Part shown: positions 1-11,361 of the stretch, in pieces
Layout of the letters: each line of letters opens with the position of its first letter
How positions within the stretch are numbered: position 1 is the first letter of the stretch
Assembly (NCBI GenBank): GCA_024138025.1
Contig: JAMXBD010002223.1
Location: forward strand, 124,001-188,000
Direction of reading: 5' to 3'
DNA from: Combretum micranthum
Lineage: Eukaryota; Streptophyta; Magnoliopsida; Myrtales; Combretaceae
Length of the DNA stretch: 64,000 nt
Notes under the pieces: generated by a model
Seen by the model: the letters and a program-made list of their open reading frames with translations, nothing else
Databases searched by the model: none
What the model was told of the DNA's origin: nothing
Program-made: the position numbers and the translations under genes

Positions 1-620
1 TTCTTGCAAATCTTGAAGGTGGTCCATTGCTTCTCCACTCTTAACAATCGTGTCATTGACATATGCTTCCATATTTCTTCCTATCTAGGGTTTCAACACT
101 TCGGTAACCAATCTTTGGAACATTGCAGCATGATCTTATAATAGTAAGTCCTAAAGGTAGTGACAAAAGAGGTATGTACCTCAATATTGAGGTTCATTTT
201 AATTTGATTGTATCCTAAGAATGCATCCATGAAGCTCAACCTCTCATGTCTTGAGGTGCTGTCTACGAGTTGATCTATTCAAAGGAGGGGAATGCAATTT
301 TGTGGACATGCTCTATTAAAGATGGTGTAGTCAACGTACATGCGCCACTTTCTACTGACTTTCTTGATTAGCACTACGTTAACCAGCTAAGGGGGGTATT
401 TTTCCTTCCTTATAAAACTAGCTCAAAGGAGTTTCTAGACCTCTTCTTCTATGGTAACTTGTCTTTTGGCTGCAAAGTGTTTGATCTTCTTGCAAACTAG
501 CTTCTGCGTCTTGTTAACTTTGAGTTAATGTGTAATAATGGTTGGACTGATGTCCAACATGTTTGAGGGTAACCATGAAAAGACATTTTTATTCATCCTC
601 GAGAATGTGGCCAACTACTC
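1..620 (-). pseudogene. Gypsy element 1: reverse transcriptase remnant (cut by window edge)
   Basis: On the minus strand this translates, in broken frames, to a Ty3/gypsy reverse transcriptase. The substrate-loop motif reading MDAFLGYNQIK lies near 204-236, and the catalytic block, YVDD in the family, reads YVND at about 50-64. The sequence between them matches the part of the family before the palm (CVDYTIFNRACP-like, near 300-350). The second catalytic aspartate is present and the first is replaced by asparagine. Several stops and frame changes show a dead copy. It continues downstream beyond the left window edge. The zone 400-620 corresponds to the RT N-terminal linker. The lineage looks Tat-like from the associated protease, but that is inference. 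Confidence 0.8.
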
Positions 621-833
621 CATGAGTTTAGAGGGCATGGTGGTATTGACCTGAGTGATGTGCTCCGGGTCATTGTCTAACACAACCCCTTCTGTTTTGT
701 TCTAAGTCTTCAATGCACACTCCATCCCCTTTAAGGGCTTAAAGGTGTAGCTTCCACGATTGTTCTTGGTCTCCTTTGCATATTCCAACCCCTGTAGCTG
801 TTAGGAATTTGCCTTGCATATGAGGTTAAGATA

Positions 834-1142
834 CTACCATTCCAAAAGCCGACTGAGTTGCCCTTCGAGGATCGCATTGTGTGGAGATCGACAATCGAAG
901 AAGGTAGTTCGACTTGGCAAGTCATGAAATGCTCTTTGTCTTAAGTGAAAGGGTAACATGATGATCCTCCTAGGTCTGACCAGCTTATTGCCAAAGCCAT
1001 AGAGGTGGTCAGAGGACCTAAGTTTTGCTTTGAATTGGTGCTTCATTTTCTTATAAGCATGAATGAACAGTATGTCAACACTACTTCCAGTGTCTACCAT
1101 CACCCTTATGACCTTCCAGCCTAAGATGTGGGCTAAGATCAC
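834..1142 (-). pseudogene. Gypsy element 1: retropepsin-like protease fragment
   Basis: The 102-codon open stretch contains VMVDTGSSVDILF near its N-terminus. This is the catalytic D-T-G-S of the aspartic protease that cuts the gag-pol polyprotein in Ty3/gypsy elements, followed by the SSxDILF continuation common in plant elements. The active-site triplet is intact. It lies between the gag remnant (1.9-2.4 kb) and RT (1-0.6 kb) in the usual order gag, protease, RT on the minus strand. It is only part of a polyprotein that is broken on both sides, so it is not an independent gene. Confidence 0.82.
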
Positions 1143-1899
1143 CAGCGCTTCTTGATATGGGGACTAGACATCTTCAAAGTCAATGTCGACGAATGATATG
1201 GAGTTATCCACTTCCCTTCTTTTGGTTCAAGATTTATGAAATCTTACCTAACCCTTGCCTGCGCCCTCCCTCCTTCCCTTCCCTCCCCCCCTTCAACCCC
1301 AAAAACCAAAGCTGAGATCAAGAAGTTACCATGTAAGCTCAACCCTCCCGTTATGGTATTTATCTCCCTAGGGCATTCTCTACTATTAGCTCTTTTCTGC
1401 CCTTCGGTGTTCTCCATCTACCTCATTTGCACAGGCTTATCAAATCGTGCACCACTATCATTAATTTATCGTTTGATGTAGCCCTGTTGCACAACGTCCT
1501 CAATGGCATTTTTGAGCTACTAGCAATTGAACATGCCATGTCATGTCAATGCTTCTAATGGTTTTTGCAAAATTCTATAGAACCCTTTTGCCTTATGCTT
1601 CATTTCATGGGTAGTGGTAGGGTTATTATTCCTTAGCCTTAAATCTCAAGAAACAAGTCATGATGTAACTTCATTGGGGGGTGAACTCGTGATATAGTAG
1701 ATAGAGTTTTTAAGGTTCATGATCTCGATGTCGGTTGTAATTGTTGTAGTTTCTATTCACATTATGTCTATCCCTGGTTTCCCCTTATCCCTTCAATGAC
1801 CTGCATCATCGAAGAAAAGCTTTAGCTTGGTCTCAGTCTCTTTCCTCACATTTTTTGTGTCTTATTGTCATATGTATTCTATGCCTTTTCCTTCACCTA

Positions 1900-2401
1900 C
1901 TACTGGAGGATAGTGAACTGGTACTTAAAGATGGAGTTAAAGAAAGGGCTCTTTGTGAGCACCCCTTGTTTGATGGCGTCCAAGGCCACTCCTTGATTAA
2001 GGTTTAGAATCTTTGAACATACTTTGTTGAATTGAGTAAGATAATCTTGCAAGGGTATGTTGGCCCTTTGTTTCATTGTGTATAGGTACGACACGTTCTT
2101 CTATAAAGGCTTACGAGACATGAAATGGGCCATGAATAGTTTACTAAACTACACGAAGGAGTGAATGATCTCCCTAGAGAGTGCTAAACCATGTCCTTGC
2201 CTCTCCCTAGAGGGCTGTAGGGAAGGTTTTGCACCATATGGCATCGAAGGAGCTATGTAGCATCATGGGATTAGAATTACACCATATAGTTTTTCGGGTC
2301 AATGGTTCCATCATATGTTTCCAAGTAAGAAATCTTAGTTTTAGTGGGAAATACTACAAAATATATGGTTACGGTGAAAGGTATTGCGACAACCTATGGT
2401 A
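1900..2401 (-). pseudogene. Gypsy element 1: gag (capsid) remnant
   Basis: The open stretch 1900-2094 includes MKQRANIPLQDYLTQFNKV, which matches the conserved part of the plant retrotransposon gag domain (a Q-x-E-S-L-x-x-Y-x-x-R-F-N type block). Upstream on the same strand, near 2270-2330, an ETYDGTIDPKNYM-like segment matches the capsid N-terminal part (YDG-x-x-DP). Frames change several times. The capsid protein would package element RNA in cytoplasmic particles. The gag is interrupted at 2402-2406 by solo LTR A and resumes, weakly, after 6048. Confidence 0.72.
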
Positions 2402-2406
2402 CCGGC
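2402..2406. repeat. Target-site duplication of LTR A (left copy)
   Basis: ccggc, identical to 6044-6048, directly abuts the TG end of LTR A. Confidence 0.88.
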
Positions 2407-3660
2407 TGTCACGCCCCAACGGGTACCCTAAACGTGATAGCTCACCGTATGCAATATTAAAGCTCAAGAATGACTACCTCAGTCACTCGAAAGCTTCCAT
2501 ATCAGTACAAAGCGTACACTCACAACAAAGGGAGACTGTTGAAGTAATGCATTTTAAGATATTGGCAGCGGAACATACAAAATACCACTTAATATATTTC
2601 GTAGAAACATAAAGTCTTACAACTTCTAAGGGGCATTCTCCCGATAAATATGTAACAACATGGTTCTACTGAATATAACATAACTAAAGCTAGAAGATTT
2701 TAGAAGAAATCTACTCTATAACTTCAAAATAGAATTTCGCCAAAAGCTTCTCAAAATAAGGATTCTACCCGGGGAATCAAGGTGGTCTCGGGTGCAAAAG
2801 ATAATCCTGCAATATAAAAAATCTATAGAAGTATAAGCATAATTTGCTTAGTGAGATATTCCTTATGTAAAGTACTCATAACAAGCAATCAACCAAGTTT
2901 ATTAATTCAAGCATATGAATTGCAACAACCATATGATCAAATATTACATGACTGTCCGGTTTTGTATGTATGATGGATTTACCCCTCCATCAGTGGTTAG
3001 GGAATGCTTTGAACTAAGCCCCGAACGACCTCCTTAAAGTTTGCACGCGTTTGGGGTTCCAACGAACCGTACTACTAGTCCCCAGGCTTTCCATACCCAA
3101 AGCGATCGATCCAGCTTGGCTATACCTTGAGGCCGTATTCCCCAAACGTCCTAACCCTCAAGATGTAGCTAGGCAGCTTACCTTTCCGGTCCCACGCTGA
3201 GGAGTAGTAGCAATACTTTGAAATGGTATTCTAAGTGATATGCATGAGTAATTTATTATATGGGGATTTCGATATGACATTAAATCATTTAAAGCGATCA
3301 AACAATATTTGCACACATAACAAATACATACATGGAGACATTTATATCAATCACAAATCGGGTTTCGATATACTTTATTGTTCATTGATCGCACACTACG
3401 AATCACATACATAATTCCCATGGTATCCCACATGCATATCAATTTTATCTTTTCCTAACATCTAGTGCTATATTCTACAAGCACATGCGCGAATACATAA
3501 GCGTAAAAGAAACTCACTCGTCCATAGCGATCTAGGAGTCGAAGTAATCCTCGAGGAAGACAAGATCGTGATCCTCGACACCTAAACAAAAGAAATACCC
3601 AACATGAGTATTTCGTCCAAGATCTACTTAAATTCTATAATTCTATCTTAGAGAATTCGT

Positions 3661-3679
3661 AAAAAAAAAAAAAAAAAAA
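3661..3679. repeat. Poly(A) tract inside LTR A
   Basis: Nineteen consecutive A residues, a simple homopolymer in the non-coding LTR. Confidence 0.9.
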
Positions 3680-5287
3680 TCATATGAAACGAAAATTCCA
3701 ATTTAAAATGGCCATAACTTGCTCATTTTAACTCGGAATTTCGCATATTATATACCGATTTCTACCTACTCGAAAAGATCTATCTATTTCTAAGGTTATT
3801 TTTATCAAAAGAAGTTATTTAGGTCTCGGAATGGTAGCGTACAGATTTGATACGAATTTCCAAAAATAGAGTTTTCAAACTTTTCTTTATTCAAGAGCTT
3901 TTGTACAAAAATATAGATATATTGTATGGTTGAAAAATCCCTTGAATACATATATATATATATACTGAAACCATATGCATGAATTTAGTAGTGTTGTCTC
4001 AACAATGATCTTGTAAAACAATATGTCATGAAAATGAGATAAGGTTAAGACTTGTAAAGAAATTAGTTTTGTTAAGAAAATTCCTTATTTTACTATAAGT
4101 GAGCATTCCCTTCTATTAGCTCCATTTCATAATTAAAAGTAATTTTAACTTTTTGAATTCCTACTACTTTATTTCTAATGTTTTGGAAAATAGTCTTTCT
4201 AAATGTTTCATGGTTATATGTTCTATAGCTTTTCTAAAGTTAGATCCACTTTAAATGATCTTTATTTTGAAAAACTTATCTAGACTTTAGTATTTAAAAT
4301 GTTGGCAGAAAACTTTTGATAAATGTGTTTAAGAAAACTTTTGGTTAATTAAGGAATGTTTAAGAAACTTCTTATTTTATTTGTTTGAAAAGAGAGTTTG
4401 ATAACTTTATTTTTATTGATACCATATAATATTTTTACTAAAACTTGAACTAATCTTATCTAATTTTTGAAAGTATTTATTAAGATGAAGCTTTAAGTCT
4501 TTATGGAAAATAATTCCTTATGTGACAAAAATTTATTTTTTAAGGAAAGTTCATTTTTATTACTTAAGAAAACTCATTTTCAATATGGTTAAGACAATAA
4601 CAACATATTCATGTATATAACTATGAGAAATATAAAACAATATAAATAAGATAAAAAAAATAAAAACATAAAAAAATAAAGTCAAGTATTGGGAACCTTA
4701 GCTTCATCAAGGTATCCCGGGACTAAGAATAGACTAGTCCTCAAAAGAAAAGGAAAGCAAAGAAAGAAAATTATTTTGACTTGATATGGACAAGTCTAAG
4801 ACTAGAAAGACTAGTCTTAATAACAACATGAAATAAATAAATTGCATAACTTGAAAGCAAATAAATAACAAATGAGCTTATATGCTCTAAATAAATATAT
4901 ATACATAATATATATAATACTTTATATATGTTAGGTTAGAACAAATAATAATGACAATAACAACATAATAACATAAAGAAAAGAATAGAACATGAACAAA
5001 AACAAAACATGAATAAATTGTTGCTTCTTTAACTCAATGAGTCTAAGAAACATACACTAAACTCATGTTAAGTTATATGAACATGATGAGTAAATAAGAG
5101 AAGTTTTTTACCTAAAGTTTATGTGTTGGTTGAAGAAGAAAAGAATGGGTTGTAGTATTATGTGGGAATGGGTTTTCTAAGGAAGAGAGGGAACTTGAGA
5201 GAGATGTTGGGAGAGAGATTTTATGGAGTGATTTTGATAGAGGTTTAGCATGAATTTTGTTGTGTGAAGGAATGGAAGAGGAAGGGG

Positions 5288-5295
5288 TATTTATA
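5288..5295 (-). promoter_or_regulatory. TATA box of LTR A
   Basis: TATAAATA on the minus strand, followed downstream by a CT-rich leader, about 750 bp inside the 5' end of the LTR. This is the expected place for the U3/R promoter. The homologous LTR A' has the same box at 53484-53491. Confidence 0.6.
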
Positions 5296-5370
5296 GATTT
5301 TTGGAGTGGAAATTAGTGTGATTAAAATTAATTGAAATTGAAATAAAAATGAGGGAAAGGGGACATGTGT

Positions 5371-5378
5371 ATGTGTGT

Positions 5379-5409
<31 letters not shown>

Positions 5410-5413
5410 GGGG
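5371..5413. repeat. (TG)n followed by a run of 21 G
   Basis: A TG dinucleotide repeat runs directly into an uninterrupted tract of 21 guanines (5393-5413) inside LTR A, just upstream of its TATA box in the LTR's own orientation. The proline- and His-Thr-rich ORF read across it is an artefact of the repeat. Confidence 0.9.
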
Positions 5414-6043
5414 TGGTGCACCGGTTCTACATACAATAGGGGGAGAATTCATTTATTTTGTTTATTTTGTATTAAAAGAAGTAATGTGTAAGGTGTGATG
5501 TGATTAAAGTTGTGTGGGGAAGGTAAATTGTAAGATATAGGTATAATAGAGTATAAGAATAGAGTGTAAGAAAAAGTAGAGATAGGTGAATAGTAATGAA
5601 TAGTAGAAAGGTACTATGAATAGTAGACTAGACGATTAAAATACCGGTAGTAACGAAATTACGCGTAATTAAGCTATATCTGATATTTTTAGCTACCGAA
5701 AAATTCTAAAACTGATATTTTTGAAATCCTTATATTTTTACGAATCTATTGGTGTTGTCGGAATATTTTCAATATCCAGTGCACCGAGGAATGGTTTTCG
5801 AAAACTGATCTCGGTCGGATCCGAAAGACACTAGAAAAATTCGAATATGATATATTTAAGCTTTCCTATATCATTACGAACCATAATCCATAATTATCTC
5901 AATTTCGTTTTCTATGGTTTATGAACACGAGTTGCCGGATCTAGATTTACTAGACTAACATAGAACTAGGTCAATTTTAGGGTTTTGTTTTGACTTCTGG
6001 TTCTAGGGTTTTCTTATATTATCGAAAAATCTAGGGGCTTACA

Positions 6044-6048
6044 CCGGC
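6044..6048. repeat. Target-site duplication of LTR A (right copy)
   Basis: ccggc, identical to 2402-2406, directly follows the CA end of LTR A. Confidence 0.88.
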
Positions 6049-6833
6049 AGACCTTACAGACTATCCTTTAGGCTAGTGAGCTTCTGCATCATTTGTTTGA
6101 CCTTTGCTAAGGTTGGTGAGGTCTTCGTGTTTTTGGTTAGGAGGTTGTTGTGCATGTCACCCTTATGGACCTTAATCAATCTAGGGCATGTTTGTAGGGA
6201 ACGAAAGTGACCTTTTTCATGATGATCATGTTTTGGAGCTATTCTCTTAGAGCATTGGGAGGCTTGGGGTCTTCTTAAAGCTATAGATCCAACTCATGTC
6301 CGATTCGGTGAATCAGTGGCCCCTTGGCAGTCATGTGGGACACGTTAAGATGTTACAACATGTCCATTGGATCAAACCTGAGTTTGGGATGAAGTGGGGA
6401 TTACTTGTCATTTTGATTAGATGATCCCTGAGGGTATCTCTAAGATTGCAGAGTCAGGGACCCATTGTTCCCTCTATTAGTTTGTACATCCCTAGCTTCT
6501 TTGAGGTTTATGATCATCTGATGAAGTTAAACGTTCATATTCTCACATTCTAAGTTTCTATATGCCAATTGATTGCATAGGTTTTCTAGCTCTAAAATGC
6601 ATCTAAGGTTGATAAGTTTGACCTCCCTCAAGACTTGGAGCATTAACTACTACTGCTCTACTACAATGGTTGCTTTAACAGTTGGTGTTATAGCAGGCTA
6701 GTTATTGCCCTCTAACCGCCTTCTTCCTTTAGGTGGCCTTACCATGTGAGGTATAGGGAAATGTTAACAAGAATAGCAAGGTTAATGCTTCTAATATGGG
6801 TTTCCATGGTATAGTTTTAATAAGAAAGGAAGT
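6049..6833 (-). pseudogene. Gypsy element 1: gag N-terminus and leader region
   Basis: This is the continuation of the interrupted gypsy element on the far side of LTR A. Minus-strand frames show short segments of gag N-terminal character but many stops, and no motif that I can name with confidence. Position decides the call: it lies between the capsid remnant and a recognisable primer-binding site at 6834-6852. No other gene is visible. Confidence 0.5.
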
Positions 6834-6852
6834 TCTCCTACAAATGGTGCCA
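6834..6852 (-). promoter_or_regulatory. Primer-binding site of gypsy element 1
   Basis: On the minus strand this begins TGGCACCATTTGTAGG, a TGG-initiated tRNA-complement of the kind that follows the 5' LTR of plant gypsy elements. It sits directly inside a TG end at 6853 (CA on the minus strand). Which tRNA is used was not resolved. Confidence 0.5.
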
Positions 6853-7550
6853 TGTGTCGTAGGTGTCAAATTCACCGGTAGAGTTTAAGATCCTCCTTCC
6901 AAGCGAATGGTGAGGTGGTGGTACACTTGAGGCCTATGCACACATAAAGCTCAATTAGCACTACACGGGTCGGTTATCCGATGTAGCCACTCAAATATTT
7001 AAGTCGAGAAAGAACTTAACCAGTTTCCTAAAGTAATGAGGGGCTCAAGAATAGTAGGTCCTAATATAAAGTGGTCATAGTAGTCTTCAAGGGGACCGGG
7101 GGGTATCCTTTACATGTGGTCATTTCCCATTAAGCTGTTAACTGGCTTGATTGGTAAGGCACAATTGTGTCAAGCACGGATTGTGCCTATGCCATAACTG
7201 TGGCACATATATGCTGAGTATGAAGAGTGATCGGGCGAGGCATAGACCACCAAGGAGATACAATTGTTAGGTTGTTGTAGGCCTCACAACAAAGTCAAGG
7301 GTCACAACTAATACAACCTTGCCGACCTCAACTTCCATTTGTGAAGTTAAAGTCAGCACCATTTATGCACGTTGCTTGGTGACCCAAGATCATTAGGGAG
7401 TTCATCTCCATTATTGGAGCATGACCTGCTTTAGGGGCCCTCATGATGTGGGTCTTCTATGTATGGAAATTAGGCCCCAAACTCATCGCCTCTTTGGGCT
7501 TTAGCCTAATGAGCCTTAGCCAAAAATCTACTATCATCAAGTGCTAAATT
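6853..7550 (-). mobile_element. Probable 5' LTR of gypsy element 1
   Basis: The stretch upstream (minus sense) of the primer-binding site has no coding potential. Its inner end reads ...CA on the minus strand. The outer end is not sharply defined: a plus-strand gypsy remnant starts shortly after 7550, which suggests that element 1 was inserted into it. The partner LTR would be outside the window, so neither length nor duplication can be verified. Confidence 0.4.
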
Positions 7551-7587
7551 CACTAAATTTCTTGTTAAACTAGATAATAAAATCCAA

Positions 7588-8600
7588 GTGTCGTGTTGGT
7601 TAATGAGTGTAAAAGGTATTAAAGATAATGGTGCTAATGAGGTTAAGTTGAATCCTAGAATGATGGACTTAATAATTGAAAAGTGCCATGACTTGTTTGA
7701 GGAATCTCATAAATTACCTTTGAAGCTCAAATTTGACTACGTCATCCATCTATGCAATGATTTAACCCCATTTAACCTTTGATCATATGGATACTCAAGC
7801 ATGTAAAAATTGTTTTTAGAAGTTATGATCAAGGAAGCATTAAAGACCATAGCTATCAGGACTAGCCATAATTCTTTTGGTTCCTTTATGGTTTTGGTGA
7901 GGAAAAAGGATAATATTTAGAGGATGTGTCTAGATATTGGAGGTAAACATACAAATTGTTAAAGATAGGTTTCCTATACTTATAATACTATTTTTATTTG
8001 ATAAGTTATAAGGGGAAACTTATTTTAGGAAATTAGATCTAAGGTTTGATTATCATCATATTAGGATGCACCTTGATAATGTTTAAAAGACAACATGAAG
8101 ACTCATATGGGACAATATGAGTTTTCGGCCATGCCTTTTGCATTAGCCAATGCTCCTTCAACCTTCTAAGGACTTATGGATCAAGTATCCAAGACTTATT
8201 TGAGGAAGTTTGTACTAATATTTTCTTTATGACATACTAATTTACAGTATAACTCATGAGGATTACTAAATACACGCAAGAGCTATTTTTGAATTTTTGA
8301 GGAAACAAAAACTTGTTCTAAAGTTTAGATGTGTGTTTGAAGCTTTATTTCTTGAATACTTAAGTTATATTATCTCTGGGAGAAAGGTGGTTGTAGACCC
8401 TTGAAAGGTGGAATCCATTGTAAGCTAAAACTGTGTGGCAATTGCAAGGGGCTTTAGGCCTTGCATGGTATTAATGCTTCTTTATTTATAACTATAACTC
8501 TATTGCTAGGCCACTTACATCATTACTTGAGAATGATTAATTCCTATGGAATCAATAGGTTGTAAGTGCTTTGAAAATCTTAAGAAAGCATTGAGTAGTT
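7588..8600 (+). pseudogene. Gypsy element 2 (plus): protease-RT linker and reverse transcriptase remnant
   Basis: The linker segment 7588-7782 includes CHDLFEESHKLPLKLKFDYVI, corresponding to the region between protease and RT of chromovirus-type gypsy elements. Downstream, FGSFMVLVRKKDN (about 7880-7915) matches the RT fingers and YEFSAMPFALANAPSTF (about 8115-8165) matches RT domain 4. The YxDD block near 8230 is damaged. Many stops and frame changes are present. RT would copy element RNA into cDNA. The 5' part of this element is missing, probably lost when element 1 inserted or lying outside the window. Confidence 0.75.
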
Positions 8601-8608
8601 GACATATT

Positions 8609-8797
8609 GTGAGGTTATTAGATTATGATAAACCTTTTATGGTTAAGAAAGGTGCTAGTGAGGATGGGATTTGTGTAATACTTGCACAAGAAAACCACCC
8701 CATAGCATATTTTAGTCAAACTCGACAACACCATCACCAAGGGCTGTTAGGATATGAGAAAGAATTAATGACACCTATATATGCAGTAGAAAGGTAG
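8609..8797 (+). pseudogene. Gypsy element 2: RNase H fragment
   Basis: The 62-codon stretch reads like the N-terminal half of a gypsy RNase H: KPFMVKKGASEDGICVILAQ, then HPIAYFSQT and GYEKELMTPIYAVER. The family's first catalytic aspartate (normally in a TDAS block) is replaced, the block here reading KKGAS. It follows RT in frame-broken order, and a tail (HYLISRHFVIKTYH-like) continues to about 8850. It is non-functional. Confidence 0.8.
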
Positions 8798-8989
8798 TGG
8801 CATTACCTGATTAGTAGACATTTTGTGATCAAAACTTACCACCATAGTCTGAAATATCCCATTAAGTAGTGCTTGGTAACTTCAACTCAACTTATGTGGT
8901 TGACTAAATTACTTGGTTTGGAATATGAGATTCAATACAAGAGCATTCATGTGATTGCCGATATAGTTTTAAATGCCATAACGACTATC

Positions 8990-9640
8990 ATCAAAACTTT
9001 AGAATTGCTGGAAGAACTAAAAAGTACTTAAACTCTAGATATAGCAGGCTATTAAAGAAGATATAACGAGGTGAAGACTATGGTCATTTCACAATTGAAA
9101 ATGGATTGTTAAAGTAGAAGGAAAGGGAATTAAGGCTCCATATCTAGAACTACGGTTGAAGTTATTAATATTATATCATGATGGAGTCCACAAAGATCAA
9201 TCAGGTGCACATGCCACTTATAAAAAACTCGAGTCAATTTTCTATTATCCAAACTTAGAGAAAGATATTCGACAATATATAAAGGAATGCAATGTGTGTC
9301 AATGACATAAGTATGAAATTGTTGTATCACTAGGACTACTACAACTATTGCCAAAAGAGTATTGAACAGATGTTAGTATGGACTTCATTAAGGGTTTATT
9401 AAAAGGATAATGGCAAAGAAGTGATCTTAGTGGTTGAACACAAATTAAGTATGGGCATTTAATTACCCTTACCCATCCTTCATACCATCCGCAAATAGAT
9501 GGATAAATTGAAGTTGTTAACAAATGTGTTGAAACTCATTTTAGGTATATGACAAATGATTCTCTAAAGAAGTAAAGTCAATGCTTAGCATTAGCAAAAT
9601 GGTGGTATAAACTAACTACCATACTAGTGCTAAGAATACT
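8990..9640 (+). pseudogene. Gypsy element 2: integrase remnant
   Basis: The zinc-binding part is visible around 9165-9300: HDGVHKDQSGAHATYKKL, then YYPNLEKDIRQYIKECNVCQ. This is the H-H-C-C module in its usual chromovirus arrangement. A catalytic-core fragment (VSMDFIKGL, near 9370-9400) and a later HPSYHPQIDG segment (about 9475-9505) follow, interrupted by stops. Integrase would insert element cDNA into the chromosome. Confidence 0.78.
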
Positions 9641-9798
9641 CCATTTAAATGATAGAGAATCGATGATTTGAATACTTAAATTTCATTTGAGAAGCAATTA
9701 AAACCAAATGAACAACAAGCAAATCAAAGAGAGGACAAAAAGGGAATGAGATTAGGGATTGGGTGTTGTTGAAATTGTAACCCTATCGAAAAGCAACC

Positions 9799-10065
9799 AT
9801 GAATCCACATAATACACGAAAGTTTTTGGCTAAGTACTATAGGCTCTATAAGGTGATTGATAAAATTAGGCAAGCTACATATGGACTGGATCTACCTTTA
9901 GATGTCAAAATTCACATAAGGTTTCATGCTTCTCAACTAAAATGCTTCCATAGATCTAAGGTCACTTCTTTACCTTCATTACCTATCATAAAACCAGAGC
10001 TAAAGTTAAAAGCCATGGTAATTTTGGGGGAAAAAAAAAAGAAAGAAAGGAAAAGAACTCGTTAA
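9799..10065 (+). pseudogene. Gypsy element 2: integrase C-terminal region
   Basis: KFLAKYYRLYKVIDKIRQAT, followed by a hydrophobic YGLDLPLDVKIHIRFHASQLK block, matches the C-terminal part of chromovirus integrases. That part precedes the chromodomain, and the KxHPVFHVSQLK-like block is its hallmark. A chromodomain itself is not discernible. A poly(A)-rich tract near 10030-10050 ends the similarity. Confidence 0.78.
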
Positions 10066-10191
10066 CTAAGATAATCATGCTAAGGTCATGGTCTTAACTC
10101 ATTAGAATATGTCTCCTTCAAAAGCAACATGGGAATTCTCATTTGACTCACATCTTTGATGCCCTTCTTTACCATGTAGATAAGGGCTTTA

Positions 10192-10205
10192 AATGAGGGA
10201 GGGAA
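10192..10205 (+). promoter_or_regulatory. Candidate polypurine tract and 3' LTR start of gypsy element 2
   Basis: The purine-rich run atgagggagggaa directly precedes TGTCACAGGGG at 10206, the expected layout of polypurine tract plus 3' LTR. The downstream end of that LTR was not found, because the region to 12.25 kb is AT-rich and lacks a 5' partner for comparison. Confidence 0.5.
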
Positions 10206-11361
10206 TGTCACAGGGGCTTTATAGTTAAGATTTTTGAAAGAAGATGGTGGTGTTTTTAAAATACCAAGAGAGGAAGATAGAGGCAGAGTTGTAAAAGGAA
10301 AAAAAATTAACATGTGTGAGAAGTTTGAGTTGGAGCTGTCTTATCAACTAAAGGTAGTTTGCTCAGAGTATGCGGCATTTGAGGTAGATGGACTAGCTCA
10401 TGTGTTTTTAGTTGATTTAAAGGACCATGGGCATACTAGATTAAAAGGATTGAAATATATCTCATGAAAGTTTATCTACTTTTACTAACATTGCTTTTTT
10501 ATATTTTTACAATAAGTATAGTAGTCGTAGGAATTGTAATAAAAAATAAAATAAAAATACATTCAAATACATTCTGCAACTAACCAGGTGGCATTTTAGC
10601 ACTAGATAAGTGTAGCAAGAGATTGCAACCATATTGGGGGAGACTAACCACACATATATCTCTTCATTGTAAGAAAGGAAAACAAAAAAAAAAAAAAAAA
10701 AAAAAAAAAGGAATGACAAATACAAAAACATAGAAGGAAAAAAAAAACAGAAAAAAAGAATGACAAATACAAAAAACATAGCTTGTCCCTAAATCGTGAT
10801 TTGAATATGGTTGTTCTATTGTTTTCTTTTGTCTAAATTTTGCTTGCTAGAGTGTTTTCAATTCCTTAATATCCCAACATAACCATAGTTTAGAACTGCA
10901 TTTACTCTTAAAAGCTAAGCAATGAAACATTTTAGCAATCTTTTAAAAGGTTAAATACAAATGCATTACCTTCCACATTATACAATAATTTCATTTAAAA
11001 AGAATTCCATGAACTATGCTCCATTGATTCTTCATTTCCACTTCTATATCTATTACACACCTTTAACTAAGCATTAGAATAGTTTGCATTATTGCTTATA
11101 CCTTTCATATCCTCTTCAACTAACTTAATCATACTTATGACACTACATATCACTATCATACCCTCTGTCTAATTCTACTGATACCATATCATAAACTTTA
11201 TTAGCAGCACCTATGACTGATTTTTTAAAATTCATCATAATAACATAACTTGAAACATCATTCTCTAGCAACAAATTCATTTAGTGCGACATAGTTTTAT
11301 TCCATTTAGAAGGAACAGATCCAATTATTAGCTATATTACATTCAAGTTCATCATATGTTG
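10206..11361. other. AT-rich non-coding stretch, probably including a 3' LTR
   Basis: Contains the likely start of gypsy element 2's 3' LTR, a 26-residue A tract (10684-10709), and a duplicated segment in which 'gaatgacaaatacaaaaa' occurs at about 10711 and again near 10760. No gene is supported; the small ORFs here show no domain. Confidence 0.4.

Larger units (their letters stand above)
2407..6043 (-). mobile_element. Solo LTR A, 3.6 kb, inserted in gypsy element 1
   Basis: The segment begins TGTCACGCCCC and ends GGGGCTTACA on the plus strand, and is flanked by a perfect 5-bp duplication ccggc (2402-2406 and 6044-6048). TG...CA ends with a 5-bp duplication are the signature of LTR integration. 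No coding region longer than a shadow ORF is present, so this is a solo LTR or a non-autonomous LTR element. A TATAAATA box on the minus strand (5288-5295) gives the orientation: its 5' end is at 6043 and its 3' end, GGGGCGTGACA, is at 2407. Internal sequence near 3.71-3.79 kb closely matches 51.93-52.01 kb in element A', which shows that the two are one family. Confidence 0.88.

Noticed and set aside
5245..5436. ORF with a proline and His-Thr-rich repeat
   Set aside because: It is only the translation of the (TG)n/G21 simple repeat.
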